NCBI GenBank assembly: GCA_015478725.1
Contig: JADMIG010000001.1
Span: forward strand, 124,001-188,000
From: Chloroflexota bacterium
GTDB taxonomy: Bacteria; Chloroflexota; Limnocylindria; Limnocylindrales; CSP1-4
Direction: 5' to 3'
Length of the DNA: 64,000 nt
The notes below the pieces were generated by a model that was not told where the DNA came from, ran no database searches, and saw only the letters and a list, made by a program, of their open reading frames with translations. The position numbers and the translations under genes were made by a program. Every line of letters starts with the position of its first letter. Positions within the stretch are counted from its first letter, which is position 1. This document shows, in pieces, positions 54,180 through 62,763 of the stretch.

Positions 54180-54254
54180 AGTCTCCGCCAATGCGTCCCG
54201 GCCCGTCCCTGTCCGGCGGGTTGCCCTTCGGGGCGCTGAAGGAGGACCTCACCG

Positions 54255-54755
54255 ATGAGCCCGCTCGCCGAGCTGTTCCTGTTCGCCCACGTCCTGGGTG
54301 CCATCGCCGTGTTCGGTCCCACGTTCATCTTCCCGCTCATCGGGAGCGCGGCCCGTCGCGCGCCACAGCACGGCCACTTCGCGGCCGAGCTGGCCGAACG
54401 GATCGAGACGAAGATCGTCATCCCGGGCGCGGTCGTCCAGGGTCTCACCGGCCTCGGCCTCATGGCCACCCTCGGCCTCGACGTCACCTCCACCACGTGG
54501 CGCTGGCTCCTCATCGGGATCGCGCTCTACCTCGTCGCGATCGTCTACGCGGTGATGGTCCTGGGGCCGGCCGCGACGCGGATGGTCGAGCTCACCGGTG
54601 CGATGTCAGGGCCGCCGCCGGCCGGAGCGCCGGCCGGCCCTCCCCCGGAGATCGCCGCGACGGCGAAGAAGCTCCAGCAGGGCGGGATGCTCCTCACGAC
54701 CCTCATCGTCCTCATCGTCCTGCTCATGGTGACGAAGCCGACGATCGGCAGCTGA
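54255..54755 (+). CDS. DUF2269-like four-helix membrane protein
   Basis: A 166-residue protein with four hydrophobic helices (about 5-30, 55-75, 82-105 and 142-160), starting LAELFLFAHVLGAIAVFGPT in the way DUF2269 proteins do. A Pro/Gly/Ala-rich cytoplasmic or external loop lies near 118-132. AAGGAGG precedes the ATG by ~12 nt, and a TAGAGT box lies at 54177-54182. Function is unknown in the family. Confidence 0.7.
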   Translation: MSPLAELFLFAHVLGAIAVFGPTFIFPLIGSAARRAPQHGHFAAELAERIETKIVIPGAVVQGLTGLGLMATLGLDVTSTTWRWLLIGIALYLVAIVYAVMVLGPAATRMVELTGAMSGPPPAGAPAGPPPEIAATAKKLQQGGMLLTTLIVLIVLLMVTKPTIGS

Positions 54756-54833
54756 GGCGTGGGCGGGCCACCGGCGACCCGCCGGCGATCGGCCGGTACC
54801 ATAGGCGCCCCGCGTCCGAGGAGACCTGCGCCC

Positions 54834-56243
54834 ATGCCGAACGTCGCCGCGACCACCACCGAGCTGCTCGCCGGGTTGGCCGCCACTGCCCATCTCTCCG
54901 GCGAGCGTCTCACCGTCGACGACGAGGCCGGATTCCGGCAGCGGACGATCAGGGATCTCGCCTGGACCGCCGCGTTCGCGACGGACGAGGCCACGGTGGA
55001 GTCCGCGCGCTGGTTCATCTGGGAGGCGGCGCAGGTCCTCGGGGCGCGCTCGGCGAGCATCGAGGTGCTCTATCGAGCCCGGGCTCGCGGCGAGGTCGCG
55101 GGGTTCACCGTGCCCGCGATCAACATCCGGGCCCAGACGTTCGACATGGCCCGCATCGTCTACGAAGCCGCCGCGGCGGGTGCCGTCGGTGCCGTCATCC
55201 TCGAGCTCGCCCGGAGCGAGCAGACATACACGTTCCAGCGCCCCGCCGATTACACCGCGAGCGTCCTCGCCGGGGCGATCGCGGCCGGCTGGCGGGGACC
55301 CGTCTTCCTGCAGGGCGACCACTACCAGTTCAACGCGAAGAAGTACGCCGCGGACCCGGAGGCGATGACGGACGAGATCCGGCGAGCCTGTCGCCTCGCG
55401 ATCGGCGCCGGATACCGGAACATCGACATCGACAGCTCCACCCTTGTGGACCTCTCGAAGCCGAACGCGGACGAGGAGCAGCGGGCGAACTACGAACGCG
55501 CGGCCGAGCTCACCGCACTCATCCGGACCCTCGAGGCGGACGGCGTGACGATCAGTGTCGGTGGGGAGATCGGCGAGGTCGGCAAGGAGAACTCGACGGA
55601 GGCCGAGCTCCGGGCGTTCCTTGACGGCTACCGCGTGGATCTCGACGCGCGGTCGCCAGACGCGATCGGCATCAGCAAGGTGAGCGTCCAGACGGGGACC
55701 AGCCACGGCGGCCGCGTGCTCCCGGACGGGACGGTGGGGACGGTGGCCGTGGATTTCTCGGTCCACGAGCGGCTCGGTGCGATCGCCCGGCGGGAGTACG
55801 GACTCGCCGGCACGGTCCAGCACGGGGCGAGCACCCTGCCGGACGAGCTGTTCCACCGATTCCGTGAGGTCGAGACGGCGGAGATCCACCTCGCGACCGG
55901 GTTCCAGAACCTCCTCTACGACCACCCCGCCTTCCCGGCCGAGCTCCGCGCCGAGCTCGACGCCTGGTGCTTCGCCAACGCGGCAGACGAACGGAAGCCC
56001 GGCCAGACCGAACAGCAGTTCGTCTACTCGTCCCGGAAGAAGACGATCGGGCCGTTCAAGCGCCGGCTGTGGGACCTCGGGACGAAGGACGAGATCCTCG
56101 CCGCCCAGCACGCGAAGATCGACTTCCTGTTCCGGGAGCTCGGCGTGGACGGAAGCCGGACCATCGTCGATCGTTACATCGAGCCGCTGGAGGTCCATCG
56201 ACCCCTGCCGGACGCCCTCCGTGAGGTCGCTCCGGCCGGTTGA
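54834..56243 (+). CDS. Class II fructose-bisphosphate aldolase-like protein
   Basis: A 469-residue TIM-barrel protein: GFTVPAINIRAQTFDMARIV near 86-105, QGDHYQFNAKKY with putative zinc ligand His163, IDSSTLVDLSKPNADEEQR near 200, GGEIGEVGKENSTEAEL near 243, and VQTGTSHGGRVLPDG near 284. It is longer than ordinary FbaA (~350) and the first ~80 residues are extra, so the substrate may be a sugar or polyol phosphate other than fructose-1,6-bisphosphate. It lies at the head of a permease/kinase/flavoprotein locus. A TACCAT box sits 32 nt before the ATG. Confidence 0.8.
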   Translation: MPNVAATTTELLAGLAATAHLSGERLTVDDEAGFRQRTIRDLAWTAAFATDEATVESARWFIWEAAQVLGARSASIEVLYRARARGEVAGFTVPAINIRAQTFDMARIVYEAAAAGAVGAVILELARSEQTYTFQRPADYTASVLAGAIAAGWRGPVFLQGDHYQFNAKKYAADPEAMTDEIRRACRLAIGAGYRNIDIDSSTLVDLSKPNADEEQRANYERAAELTALIRTLEADGVTISVGGEIGEVGKENSTEAELRAFLDGYRVDLDARSPDAIGISKVSVQTGTSHGGRVLPDGTVGTVAVDFSVHERLGAIARREYGLAGTVQHGASTLPDELFHRFREVETAEIHLATGFQNLLYDHPAFPAELRAELDAWCFANAADERKPGQTEQQFVYSSRKKTIGPFKRRLWDLGTKDEILAAQHAKIDFLFRELGVDGSRTIVDRYIEPLEVHRPLPDALREVAPAG

Positions 56244-56476
56244 TCGCCGCCGGCCGGCGAGGGACGGTCCCTGCTCGCCAGTTCGGAACGCGCGACGGAG
56301 CCCGGGGAGGCGCACGGCGCGGAATCTCGTTGACGGCCGTGCTGCCGAATCCCCATACTCGCCGCCAAGCCCGGCTCCGAGGGAGCGCCGAGCGGTCCCT
56401 CGCGTCCTCGCGCCTTCCCCAGAGGTCAGCTCGCGCCGACGACCCCATCCCGGCGCGGTGGTAGAGGAGGAGAGTC

Positions 56477-58111
56477 GTGGCGGGTATCTCGAACAGCGGC
56501 GACCAGGCAGCGCGGGACGACGCCCACCTGCGCTCGCTCGGCATCAAGCCGGAGCTCCAGCGGAGCCTCGGCTTCCTGTCGAACTTCGCCGTCGCCTTCA
56601 GTTACATCAGTGTCTCGACGGGGACGTTCACCCTCATCGGGCTCGGCCTTGCGGCGGGTGGACCGTCCTTCTTCTGGTCGTGGCCGATCGTGGTCGTGGG
56701 CCAGCTCTTCGTCGCCCTGAATTTCGCCGAACTCGCGAGCCACTTCCCGGTCGCTGGTTCCATCTACCAGTGGTCGAAGCGGCTCTCCAACAAGACGCTC
56801 GGCTTCTTCACAGGCTGGATCTACTTCTGGGCGGGCGTTCTCACGACGACCGCCGTCGCGATCACCGTCCCGCTCGTCATGTCGACGATCTGGGGCTTCA
56901 ACCTTACCGACAAGTCGCCGATCGGCATCGTCAACAACCTCGTCTTCTGGGCCGTCGTCGTGCTGGTCATCACGACGCTCATCAATGCCTTCGGCATCAA
57001 GCTGTTGTCGATCATCAACAACATCGGCGTCGGGGCCGAGATCCTCGGGATGCTCGTGTTCGCGCTGATCCTCCTCGTGTTCTTCAATCACCAGCCGCTC
57101 TCGGTCCTGACGCAGACGGCGGGTGTCGAGAATCAGCCGGGAGGAAGCTTCCCGGGCGCCTACCTCGTCGCCATGTTCATGTCGTTGTTCGTCATCTACG
57201 GCTTCGACACGGCGGGGACCTTCGGTGAGGAGACGCTGGATGCAGGACGTCAGGCGCCACGCGGCATCCTCACCGCGATCATCCTCTCGGGGGTCATCGG
57301 AGCGGTCTTCCTCCTCGCCATCATCCTGTCGTTCAAGGACGTCGGCGCGGAGATCTCGAGCGCCCAGGCGTTCGGTCTCCCGATCGGCGACACGATCAAC
57401 GCGAACATGGGCGACTTCGGGAAGGTCTATCTCCTCGTCATCCTCGCCGCGGTGTTCGTCTGCACGATGGCGATCCAGGGCGCGACGACTCGGCTGATGT
57501 TCTCGATGGGTCGTGACCGGCGGCTCCCGCTGGGCGGGATCTGGGGCCACGTCAACCCACGATTCAAGACGCCGGCGAACGCGGCCGTCGCGGTCGGCGT
57601 GCTCGCCGCCATCCCGTTCCTTGTGAGCGACAGCCCGGGCCTCCTGGCGATCGGCGCAACGGGTCTGATCTACCTCAGCTACTTCCTCTGCAACTTCGGC
57701 GTCCTCATCGCCCGGCGACGCGGCTGGCCGCACAAGGGCGCGTGGTTCAAGCTCGGATCGTGGGGGACCATCCTCAACGTCCTCGCCCTCGTCTGGGGCG
57801 GGGTGATGCTCCTCAACTTCTCGCTCTGGCAGACGGACCTCTTCGGGTCGCTGGGCACGCAGACATGGACCATCCCGGCCTCCGGTTCGACTGCCGCCGC
57901 GGTCATCAACCTGCGTGACCAGACGAACCCGCTCCTCAGCACCCTGTCATTCGGCGGGACTGTCCAGGGCGGCCTGCCGGGGATCCCGCTCTTCGAGTTC
58001 ACGATCGCGCTCATCGTCATCGTGGGCGCGATCTACTACTTCGCGACTGGTCAGGGTCGCAAGGTGGATGTCGAGGCGGACACGGCGACCGGCGAGACGG
58101 CGATCGGGTAG
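56477..58111 (+). CDS. APC-family amino acid/amine permease
   Basis: A 544-residue transporter with about 12 transmembrane helices. The N-terminus LQRSLGFLSNFAVAFSYISV, FAELASHFPVAGSIYQWSKR and the later RLMFSMGRDRRLPLGGIWGH place it in the amino acid/choline (ACT) or GABA-permease branch of the APC superfamily. GTG 56477 has GGAGGAGAG 6-13 nt upstream. Downstream choline-kinase-like and dimethylglycine-dehydrogenase-like genes suggest uptake of a methylated or quaternary amine (inference). Confidence 0.85.
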   Translation: MAGISNSGDQAARDDAHLRSLGIKPELQRSLGFLSNFAVAFSYISVSTGTFTLIGLGLAAGGPSFFWSWPIVVVGQLFVALNFAELASHFPVAGSIYQWSKRLSNKTLGFFTGWIYFWAGVLTTTAVAITVPLVMSTIWGFNLTDKSPIGIVNNLVFWAVVVLVITTLINAFGIKLLSIINNIGVGAEILGMLVFALILLVFFNHQPLSVLTQTAGVENQPGGSFPGAYLVAMFMSLFVIYGFDTAGTFGEETLDAGRQAPRGILTAIILSGVIGAVFLLAIILSFKDVGAEISSAQAFGLPIGDTINANMGDFGKVYLLVILAAVFVCTMAIQGATTRLMFSMGRDRRLPLGGIWGHVNPRFKTPANAAVAVGVLAAIPFLVSDSPGLLAIGATGLIYLSYFLCNFGVLIARRRGWPHKGAWFKLGSWGTILNVLALVWGGVMLLNFSLWQTDLFGSLGTQTWTIPASGSTAAAVINLRDQTNPLLSTLSFGGTVQGGLPGIPLFEFTIALIVIVGAIYYFATGQGRKVDVEADTATGETAIG

Positions 58112-58193
58112 ATACTCGACGCTTCAGCGGCGCGCGGGCGGCGCGGCGAACGATCGTCGCGCCGCCGCCGTCGCCGTCGCCGGAGGCGCGGGG

Positions 58194-59147
58194 ATGAACG
58201 GGAGATCGGGCGCGACGTCCGTGCGGGATGGAGGGAACGCCGAGATCGTGGCCGCCCTGCAGGCGGTCCCGGAGATCGCCGGGCGGCGGCTCACGCTGAC
58301 CGCGCTGTCCGGGGGGATCACGAATCGGAACTTCCTCATCGAGCTCGCCGGAGAGGGCGAGCGGTACGTCGTCCGGCTGGCCGGCAACGACACCCATCTC
58401 CTCGGCATCAGCCGTGAGGTGGAGCACGCCGCGACCGTCGCCGCGGCGGGGGTGGGTGTCGGGCCGGAGGTCGTCGCCTTCCTCCGCTCGTACGGGTATC
58501 TCATCACGAGGTTCATCGCGGGCTCCCCGGTGTCCGACGAGGCGGTCCACCAGCCGGCGACCATCCGGCGCGTGGCCGACTCGATCCGCCGCATCCACGA
58601 CGGGCCGGCGATTCCTGGCCTCTTCATCCCGCTCCGGATCGTCGAGGCCTACCGGGCACTCGCGGCGGCGCGCGGCGTGACGATCCCGTTCGGGTATGAG
58701 CTCGCCCGAGCGATCGGCCGGCGGATCGAGCTCGCCCTGCTGACGAACCCGATCGAGCTGCGGCCGTGCCACAACGACCTGCTCAACGGGAACTTCATCG
58801 ATGACGGGACGCGGATCCGGATCGTCGACTGGGAGTACGCGGGGATGGGCGACCCGTTCTTCGACCTCGGCAACTTCAGCGTCAACCACGACCTGACGCG
58901 GGATGAGAACGCGATCCTCCTGGAGGCCTACGACCTGGGTCCGGGCCGCCCGGATCGCCTCGCCCGGCTGACGCTCATGCGGATCGTCTCCGACTTCCGG
59001 GAGGCGATGTGGGGGGTGCTCCAGCAGGGGATCAGCACCCTCGACGTGGACTTCGTCGCGTACGCTGCGGAGCACTTCGACCGGCTGCTGACGAACGCGA
59101 CGACGCCGGCCTTCGAGCGGGCCCTGCGGGAGGCCGCGGGCGACTGA
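58194..59147 (+). CDS. Choline/ethanolamine kinase-like phosphotransferase
   Basis: A 317-residue APH-fold kinase. Nucleotide-binding N-lobe GGITNRNFLIELAGEGERYV is followed by catalytic CHNDLLNGNFIDDG with Asp195 and metal-binding DWEYAGMGDPFFDLGNFS with Asp212. These are the LicA/choline kinase forms of Brenner's motif rather than antibiotic kinases. GGAGG lies 7 nt before ATG 58194. It probably phosphorylates choline, ethanolamine or a related alcohol brought in by the adjacent permease. Confidence 0.82.
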   Translation: MNGRSGATSVRDGGNAEIVAALQAVPEIAGRRLTLTALSGGITNRNFLIELAGEGERYVVRLAGNDTHLLGISREVEHAATVAAAGVGVGPEVVAFLRSYGYLITRFIAGSPVSDEAVHQPATIRRVADSIRRIHDGPAIPGLFIPLRIVEAYRALAAARGVTIPFGYELARAIGRRIELALLTNPIELRPCHNDLLNGNFIDDGTRIRIVDWEYAGMGDPFFDLGNFSVNHDLTRDENAILLEAYDLGPGRPDRLARLTLMRIVSDFREAMWGVLQQGISTLDVDFVAYAAEHFDRLLTNATTPAFERALREAAGD

Positions 59148-59149
59148 CG

Positions 59150-59183
59150 TCCGCGCGACACGCTGCCACCCGCTAGGCTGACG
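59150..59183 (+). promoter_or_regulatory. Promoter copy 1 of a duplicated 34-bp sequence
   Basis: An exact 34-bp sequence containing the box TAGGCT at 59174-59179 lies ahead of the first flavoprotein gene and is repeated at 62710-62743 ahead of its paralogue. Confidence 0.6.
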
Positions 59184-59203
59184 AGACCCACACGGCAGCC
59201 GGC

Positions 59204-61648
59204 ATGAGGGAGCGCGAAGGGATGGCGGACCAGGCCCGGATCGTCGTCATCGGTGGCGGGATCACGGGCGTCAGCGTCGCCTACCATCTCGCCCTCGCCG
59301 GCGAACGGGACGTCCTCCTCCTCGAGAAAGCGCAGCTCACGGCGGGTTCCACGTGCCAGGCGATGGGGCTCGTCACGATGTTCAATCCGTCGTCCACGAT
59401 GCTCGCCTTCCGCCGCTACAGCATCGAGCTGTACCGCTCGCTCGGCGCCTTCGATGCGGTCGGGAGCGTCCGGATCGCCTCGAGCGAGGATCAGCTCAGG
59501 GAGTTGCAGCGGACGTTGAGCCGGACCACGGCGATGGGCCTCGAGGCGGAGCTGCTCTCGCCGGCCGAAACCCGCCAGCGGCTGCCGGCGGCAGCGCCCG
59601 ACGAGCTGTACGGATCCGTCTGGTTGCCAGGGGACGGTCATCTCGATCCGCACACCGCGACGCATGCGGTCGCGGCGGCGGCACGAGGGTCGGGAGCCCG
59701 CATCCGGACCGCTGTCCGGGTGACGGGCATCGAGCTCACGACGCGCGGAGCCGTCCACCGCGTCCACACGACGGATGGGCCGATCGACGCGGAGATCGTC
59801 GTCAACGCCGCGGGCATGTGGGCGCCGCAGGTCTGCGCGATGGTCGGGACGTGGATCCCGTCGACACCGGTCGACCATCAGCACGCGGCCCTCCGGGTCG
59901 TCGCCGGATCCGAGCTGCCGCGCGACATGCCGTGCTTCCGGGATCCGGATCGGCTCGTGTACGGGCGGAGCGAGGCGGGCGGGATGCTCGTCGGCGGCTA
60001 CGAGGCCGAGCCGCCGGCCCGCTGGATCGATGGCGTCCCGTGGGACCACGCCGCGACGGGCATGCCTCCGGACTACGAGCGATTCGCGCCCCTCCTCGCC
60101 GGCGCCGCCCGGCGCTTTCCGTTCCTCGGCGAGGCCGAGATCGGCCGGCTCGTCTGTCACCCGGACGCGATGACGCCCGACGCGAACCCCCTGCTCGGGC
60201 CGCTGCCCGGCGTGCGCGGCTTCTGGGTCGCCGCGGGTCTGTCGCTCAACGGATTCGGGGGTGCCGGCGGGATCGGACGGGCGATGGCCGGCTGGATCGC
60301 GACCGGCGATCCGGGGATCGACGTCGTCGCCTACCGTGCGTGGCGGTTCAGCGAGACGTACCACGACCCGACGTACGCGGCGGCGCTCGCCCGTGAGGCC
60401 TACTCGTACTACTACCGCCTTCGCTACCCGGGCGACGCGGACAGCGCGGGCCGACCGCGGCGGACCTCCGCGCTGCATGCACGGCTGCAGGACAGCGGGG
60501 CGGTCTTCACCGCGAAGGCCGGCGTCGAGCGCGCCGATCACCACGCTCCGGGACGAGCCTGGCGCCGGGCCGGGCCCGATCAGCGCGCCTGGGGCTGGGG
60601 CCGGCCACCGTACATGGAACGGCTCGCCGTGGAGTGCCGGGCGGTCCGCGAACGTGTCGGCCTCATCGATCTCTCCTCATTCGGGAAGATCGACCTCGCG
60701 GGTCCCGGGGCGTTGCCGCTCCTCCGGCGGGTCGCGGCGAACGACGTCGACCGACCGATCGGGTCGGTCGTCTACAGCCCGTTCCTCGACGAGCGCGCCG
60801 GCATGCTCGCCGACGTGACGATCACGCGGCTCGACATCGATCGCTTCCGCGTCGTCACCGGTGCCGGCGCGGTCGCCGGTGACGTCGGCTGGCTCCGCCT
60901 CAACCTGGCGGTCGACGACGCGCCGGTCTCGATCCGCGACGTCTCGGACGAGATCGCCTGTCTCGGCCTGTGGGGTCCGCGGGCGCGGGATGTCCTCGAG
61001 GCCGCCGGCGCGAAGGGAGCGGACGACGCCGAGCTGCCGCTCCGTCGGGCGCACGACGTCACGATCGGACCGGCGCCGGTCCTTGCGGCCCGCCTGAGCT
61101 ACGTCGGGGAGCTTGGCTGGGAGCTGTACACGGATCGCGGCTGGGCGACCCAGGTGTGGGATCGGCTCGTCGCGGCGGGTGAGCCGTGGGGCATGCAGCA
61201 GTTCGGCTACCGGGCGCTCGAATCGCTCCGACTCGAGAAGGGATACCGGTACTACGGGACGGATCTCACGGCGGCCGAGACGCCGGACGAAGCCGGACTC
61301 CGGGTGACCATCGGACCGGAGCGCGGTCCGTTCCTCGGCCGGGCGGCACTCGAGGCGAGTCGCCGTCGCGGTCTTCGGCAGCGACTCCGGACGATCGTCA
61401 TCGGGGACGACGATGCGTTCCTGCCGCTGTACGGCGGCGAGGCGGTCCGGATCGAGGGCGCGGTGGCGGGTCGGCTGCGGAGTGTGGCGCCGGGGTTCAC
61501 GGTGGGGCGGACGGTGGGCACCGTGTATCTCGGCCCGGAGGTCGTCGAGGGGACGGATCTCACGGTCGACGTCTTCGACGCTCGAGCGCCCGGCGTTGTC
61601 GCCGCGGATGCGCTCGTCGACCCGGCCGGCTCGCGGATGCGCGGTTGA
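59204..61648 (+). CDS. Dimethylglycine/sarcosine dehydrogenase-like flavoprotein with GcvT domain
   Basis: An 814-residue protein. The N-terminal half is a DAO-type FAD oxidoreductase (VIGGGITGVSVAYHLA at about 15-30, GSTCQAMGLV near the flavin, AAGLSLNGFGGAGGIGRAMA near 345). The C-terminal half from ~440 is a folate-binding GcvT-type aminomethyltransferase (LSYVGELGWELYTDRGWATQ, YRALESLRLEKGYRYYGTDL). This layout is that of enzymes that N-demethylate dimethylglycine or sarcosine and hand the one-carbon unit to tetrahydrofolate. ATG 59204 or 59222 may start it; the paralogue keeps the same 18-nt spacing. Confidence 0.88.
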   Translation: MREREGMADQARIVVIGGGITGVSVAYHLALAGERDVLLLEKAQLTAGSTCQAMGLVTMFNPSSTMLAFRRYSIELYRSLGAFDAVGSVRIASSEDQLRELQRTLSRTTAMGLEAELLSPAETRQRLPAAAPDELYGSVWLPGDGHLDPHTATHAVAAAARGSGARIRTAVRVTGIELTTRGAVHRVHTTDGPIDAEIVVNAAGMWAPQVCAMVGTWIPSTPVDHQHAALRVVAGSELPRDMPCFRDPDRLVYGRSEAGGMLVGGYEAEPPARWIDGVPWDHAATGMPPDYERFAPLLAGAARRFPFLGEAEIGRLVCHPDAMTPDANPLLGPLPGVRGFWVAAGLSLNGFGGAGGIGRAMAGWIATGDPGIDVVAYRAWRFSETYHDPTYAAALAREAYSYYYRLRYPGDADSAGRPRRTSALHARLQDSGAVFTAKAGVERADHHAPGRAWRRAGPDQRAWGWGRPPYMERLAVECRAVRERVGLIDLSSFGKIDLAGPGALPLLRRVAANDVDRPIGSVVYSPFLDERAGMLADVTITRLDIDRFRVVTGAGAVAGDVGWLRLNLAVDDAPVSIRDVSDEIACLGLWGPRARDVLEAAGAKGADDAELPLRRAHDVTIGPAPVLAARLSYVGELGWELYTDRGWATQVWDRLVAAGEPWGMQQFGYRALESLRLEKGYRYYGTDLTAAETPDEAGLRVTIGPERGPFLGRAALEASRRRGLRQRLRTIVIGDDDAFLPLYGGEAVRIEGAVAGRLRSVAPGFTVGRTVGTVYLGPEVVEGTDLTVDVFDARAPGVVAADALVDPAGSRMRG

Positions 61649-61699
61649 GTCGTCGGCCGCCCGTCGACCGTCGGTGCGGTGCCGCCGACCGCGGCGGCC

Positions 61700-62608
61700 T
61701 CATCGATCGGCGACCGCGACCTCGGAGAGCCAGCGCTCGAAGTCGGGGGCGCTGAGGGCCCCAGCCGCGCGTTCCCAGCGCTCCACCGCCCAGCCCCAGA
61801 AGTCGTAGTCGATCGAGCTCATGCGGGCCTGGATCGCCGCCCACAGTGACCAGCCGACGTCGCTCATGATCATCTGGAGGCGCATCCGGGCGATGAGCGC
61901 GGGGGTCACCCGGCCGAAATACGCGCCACAGAGTCGGGCGATCCTGTCGTCCTCCCAGCCGAGCTCCTGGCAGGTGTTGCCGAGTTCAAAGCACGGGTCG
62001 TTGTTGCCGCTGTACTCGTAGTCGACGATCCACAGCCGGGACCCGTCGGCGAGGTAGTTCTCGGCGAGGAGGTCGTTGTGACAGGGGACCGTGGGCAGCG
62101 GTCGGAGAGCGAGCGCGGCCTCCATCCTCGGGATGAGTGGAAGCCGATCACGGTAGCCGTCCGGGATGCGGATCGAGCGCTCGTCGCAGACCCGGAGATA
62201 CCGTTCCGTGAGTCGGAACATGTCGAAGTCCCGCTGGAAGCGGGGTCCGGCGTGGAGGCGGCGGAGCGTCCCTGCGACGCGGTCCGGCATGGCCTCCTCC
62301 CGGAACGCGTCCTTCGACATCGTCCGCCCGGGAAGGTATTCGAGGACGAAGGCCGTCAGATCCGGCAGCTCGTGGAGCACCCGTGGCCCGACGTCCACGG
62401 ACGCGGCGGCTCGCGTGTTGAACAGCTCGTTCGCCCGGTCCACGGCGAGGAGCTCCGTGCCCGCGCCGGCGATGCGGACGAACGCCCGCTCGCCCTCGAC
62501 CTCCACGATGTAGTTCCGGTTCGTCAGGCCGCCATCCACGGGTTCCACCGCGACGGCTCGGTCCCGCCACGCCGGGATCGCCGCGATGACCTGCTCGATC
62601 GTCGCCAT
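61700..62608 (-). CDS. Choline kinase-like phosphotransferase, second copy
   Basis: A 302-residue APH-fold kinase: GGLTNRNYIVEVEGERAFVR near 26-45, catalytic CHNDLLAENYLADGS with Asp179, and metal-binding DYEYSGNNDPCFELGN with Asp196. It is a diverged paralogue of the kinase at 58.2 kb. It lies on the opposite strand between the two flavoprotein genes, so it is divergent from the second one. A TAGCCT box on the minus strand ends 8 nt before the ATG. Choline or ethanolamine is the likely substrate type. Confidence 0.85.
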   Translation of the reverse strand: MATIEQVIAAIPAWRDRAVAVEPVDGGLTNRNYIVEVEGERAFVRIAGAGTELLAVDRANELFNTRAAASVDVGPRVLHELPDLTAFVLEYLPGRTMSKDAFREEAMPDRVAGTLRRLHAGPRFQRDFDMFRLTERYLRVCDERSIRIPDGYRDRLPLIPRMEAALALRPLPTVPCHNDLLAENYLADGSRLWIVDYEYSGNNDPCFELGNTCQELGWEDDRIARLCGAYFGRVTPALIARMRLQMIMSDVGWSLWAAIQARMSSIDYDFWGWAVERWERAAGALSAPDFERWLSEVAVADR

Positions 62609-62709
62609 CGGGGGTGAGGCTAGCAGGAGCGGAGGCGACCGCGACGCCGGCCGCCGCCGCGCCGCGGAGCGGCCACGCGTCGAGTCCGCGTCTCATGGTG
62701 CGATGGACC

Positions 62710-62743
62710 TCCGCGCGACACGCTGCCACCCGCTAGGCTGACG
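62710..62743 (+). promoter_or_regulatory. Promoter copy 2 of a duplicated 34-bp sequence
   Basis: Identical over 34 bp to 59150-59183, including TAGGCT at 62734-62739. It drives the paralogous flavoprotein gene, whose start region (GGCATG, then GGGAGCGCGA) is also similar. Confidence 0.6.
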
Positions 62744-62763
62744 GAGTCAACCGGCGAGACGGC

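Noticed and set aside
54191-55624. A long plus-strand frame from ATG 54191
   Set aside because: It overlaps the DUF2269-like and aldolase genes in another frame, both of which have clear domains and better starts; its residues are shadow-like.
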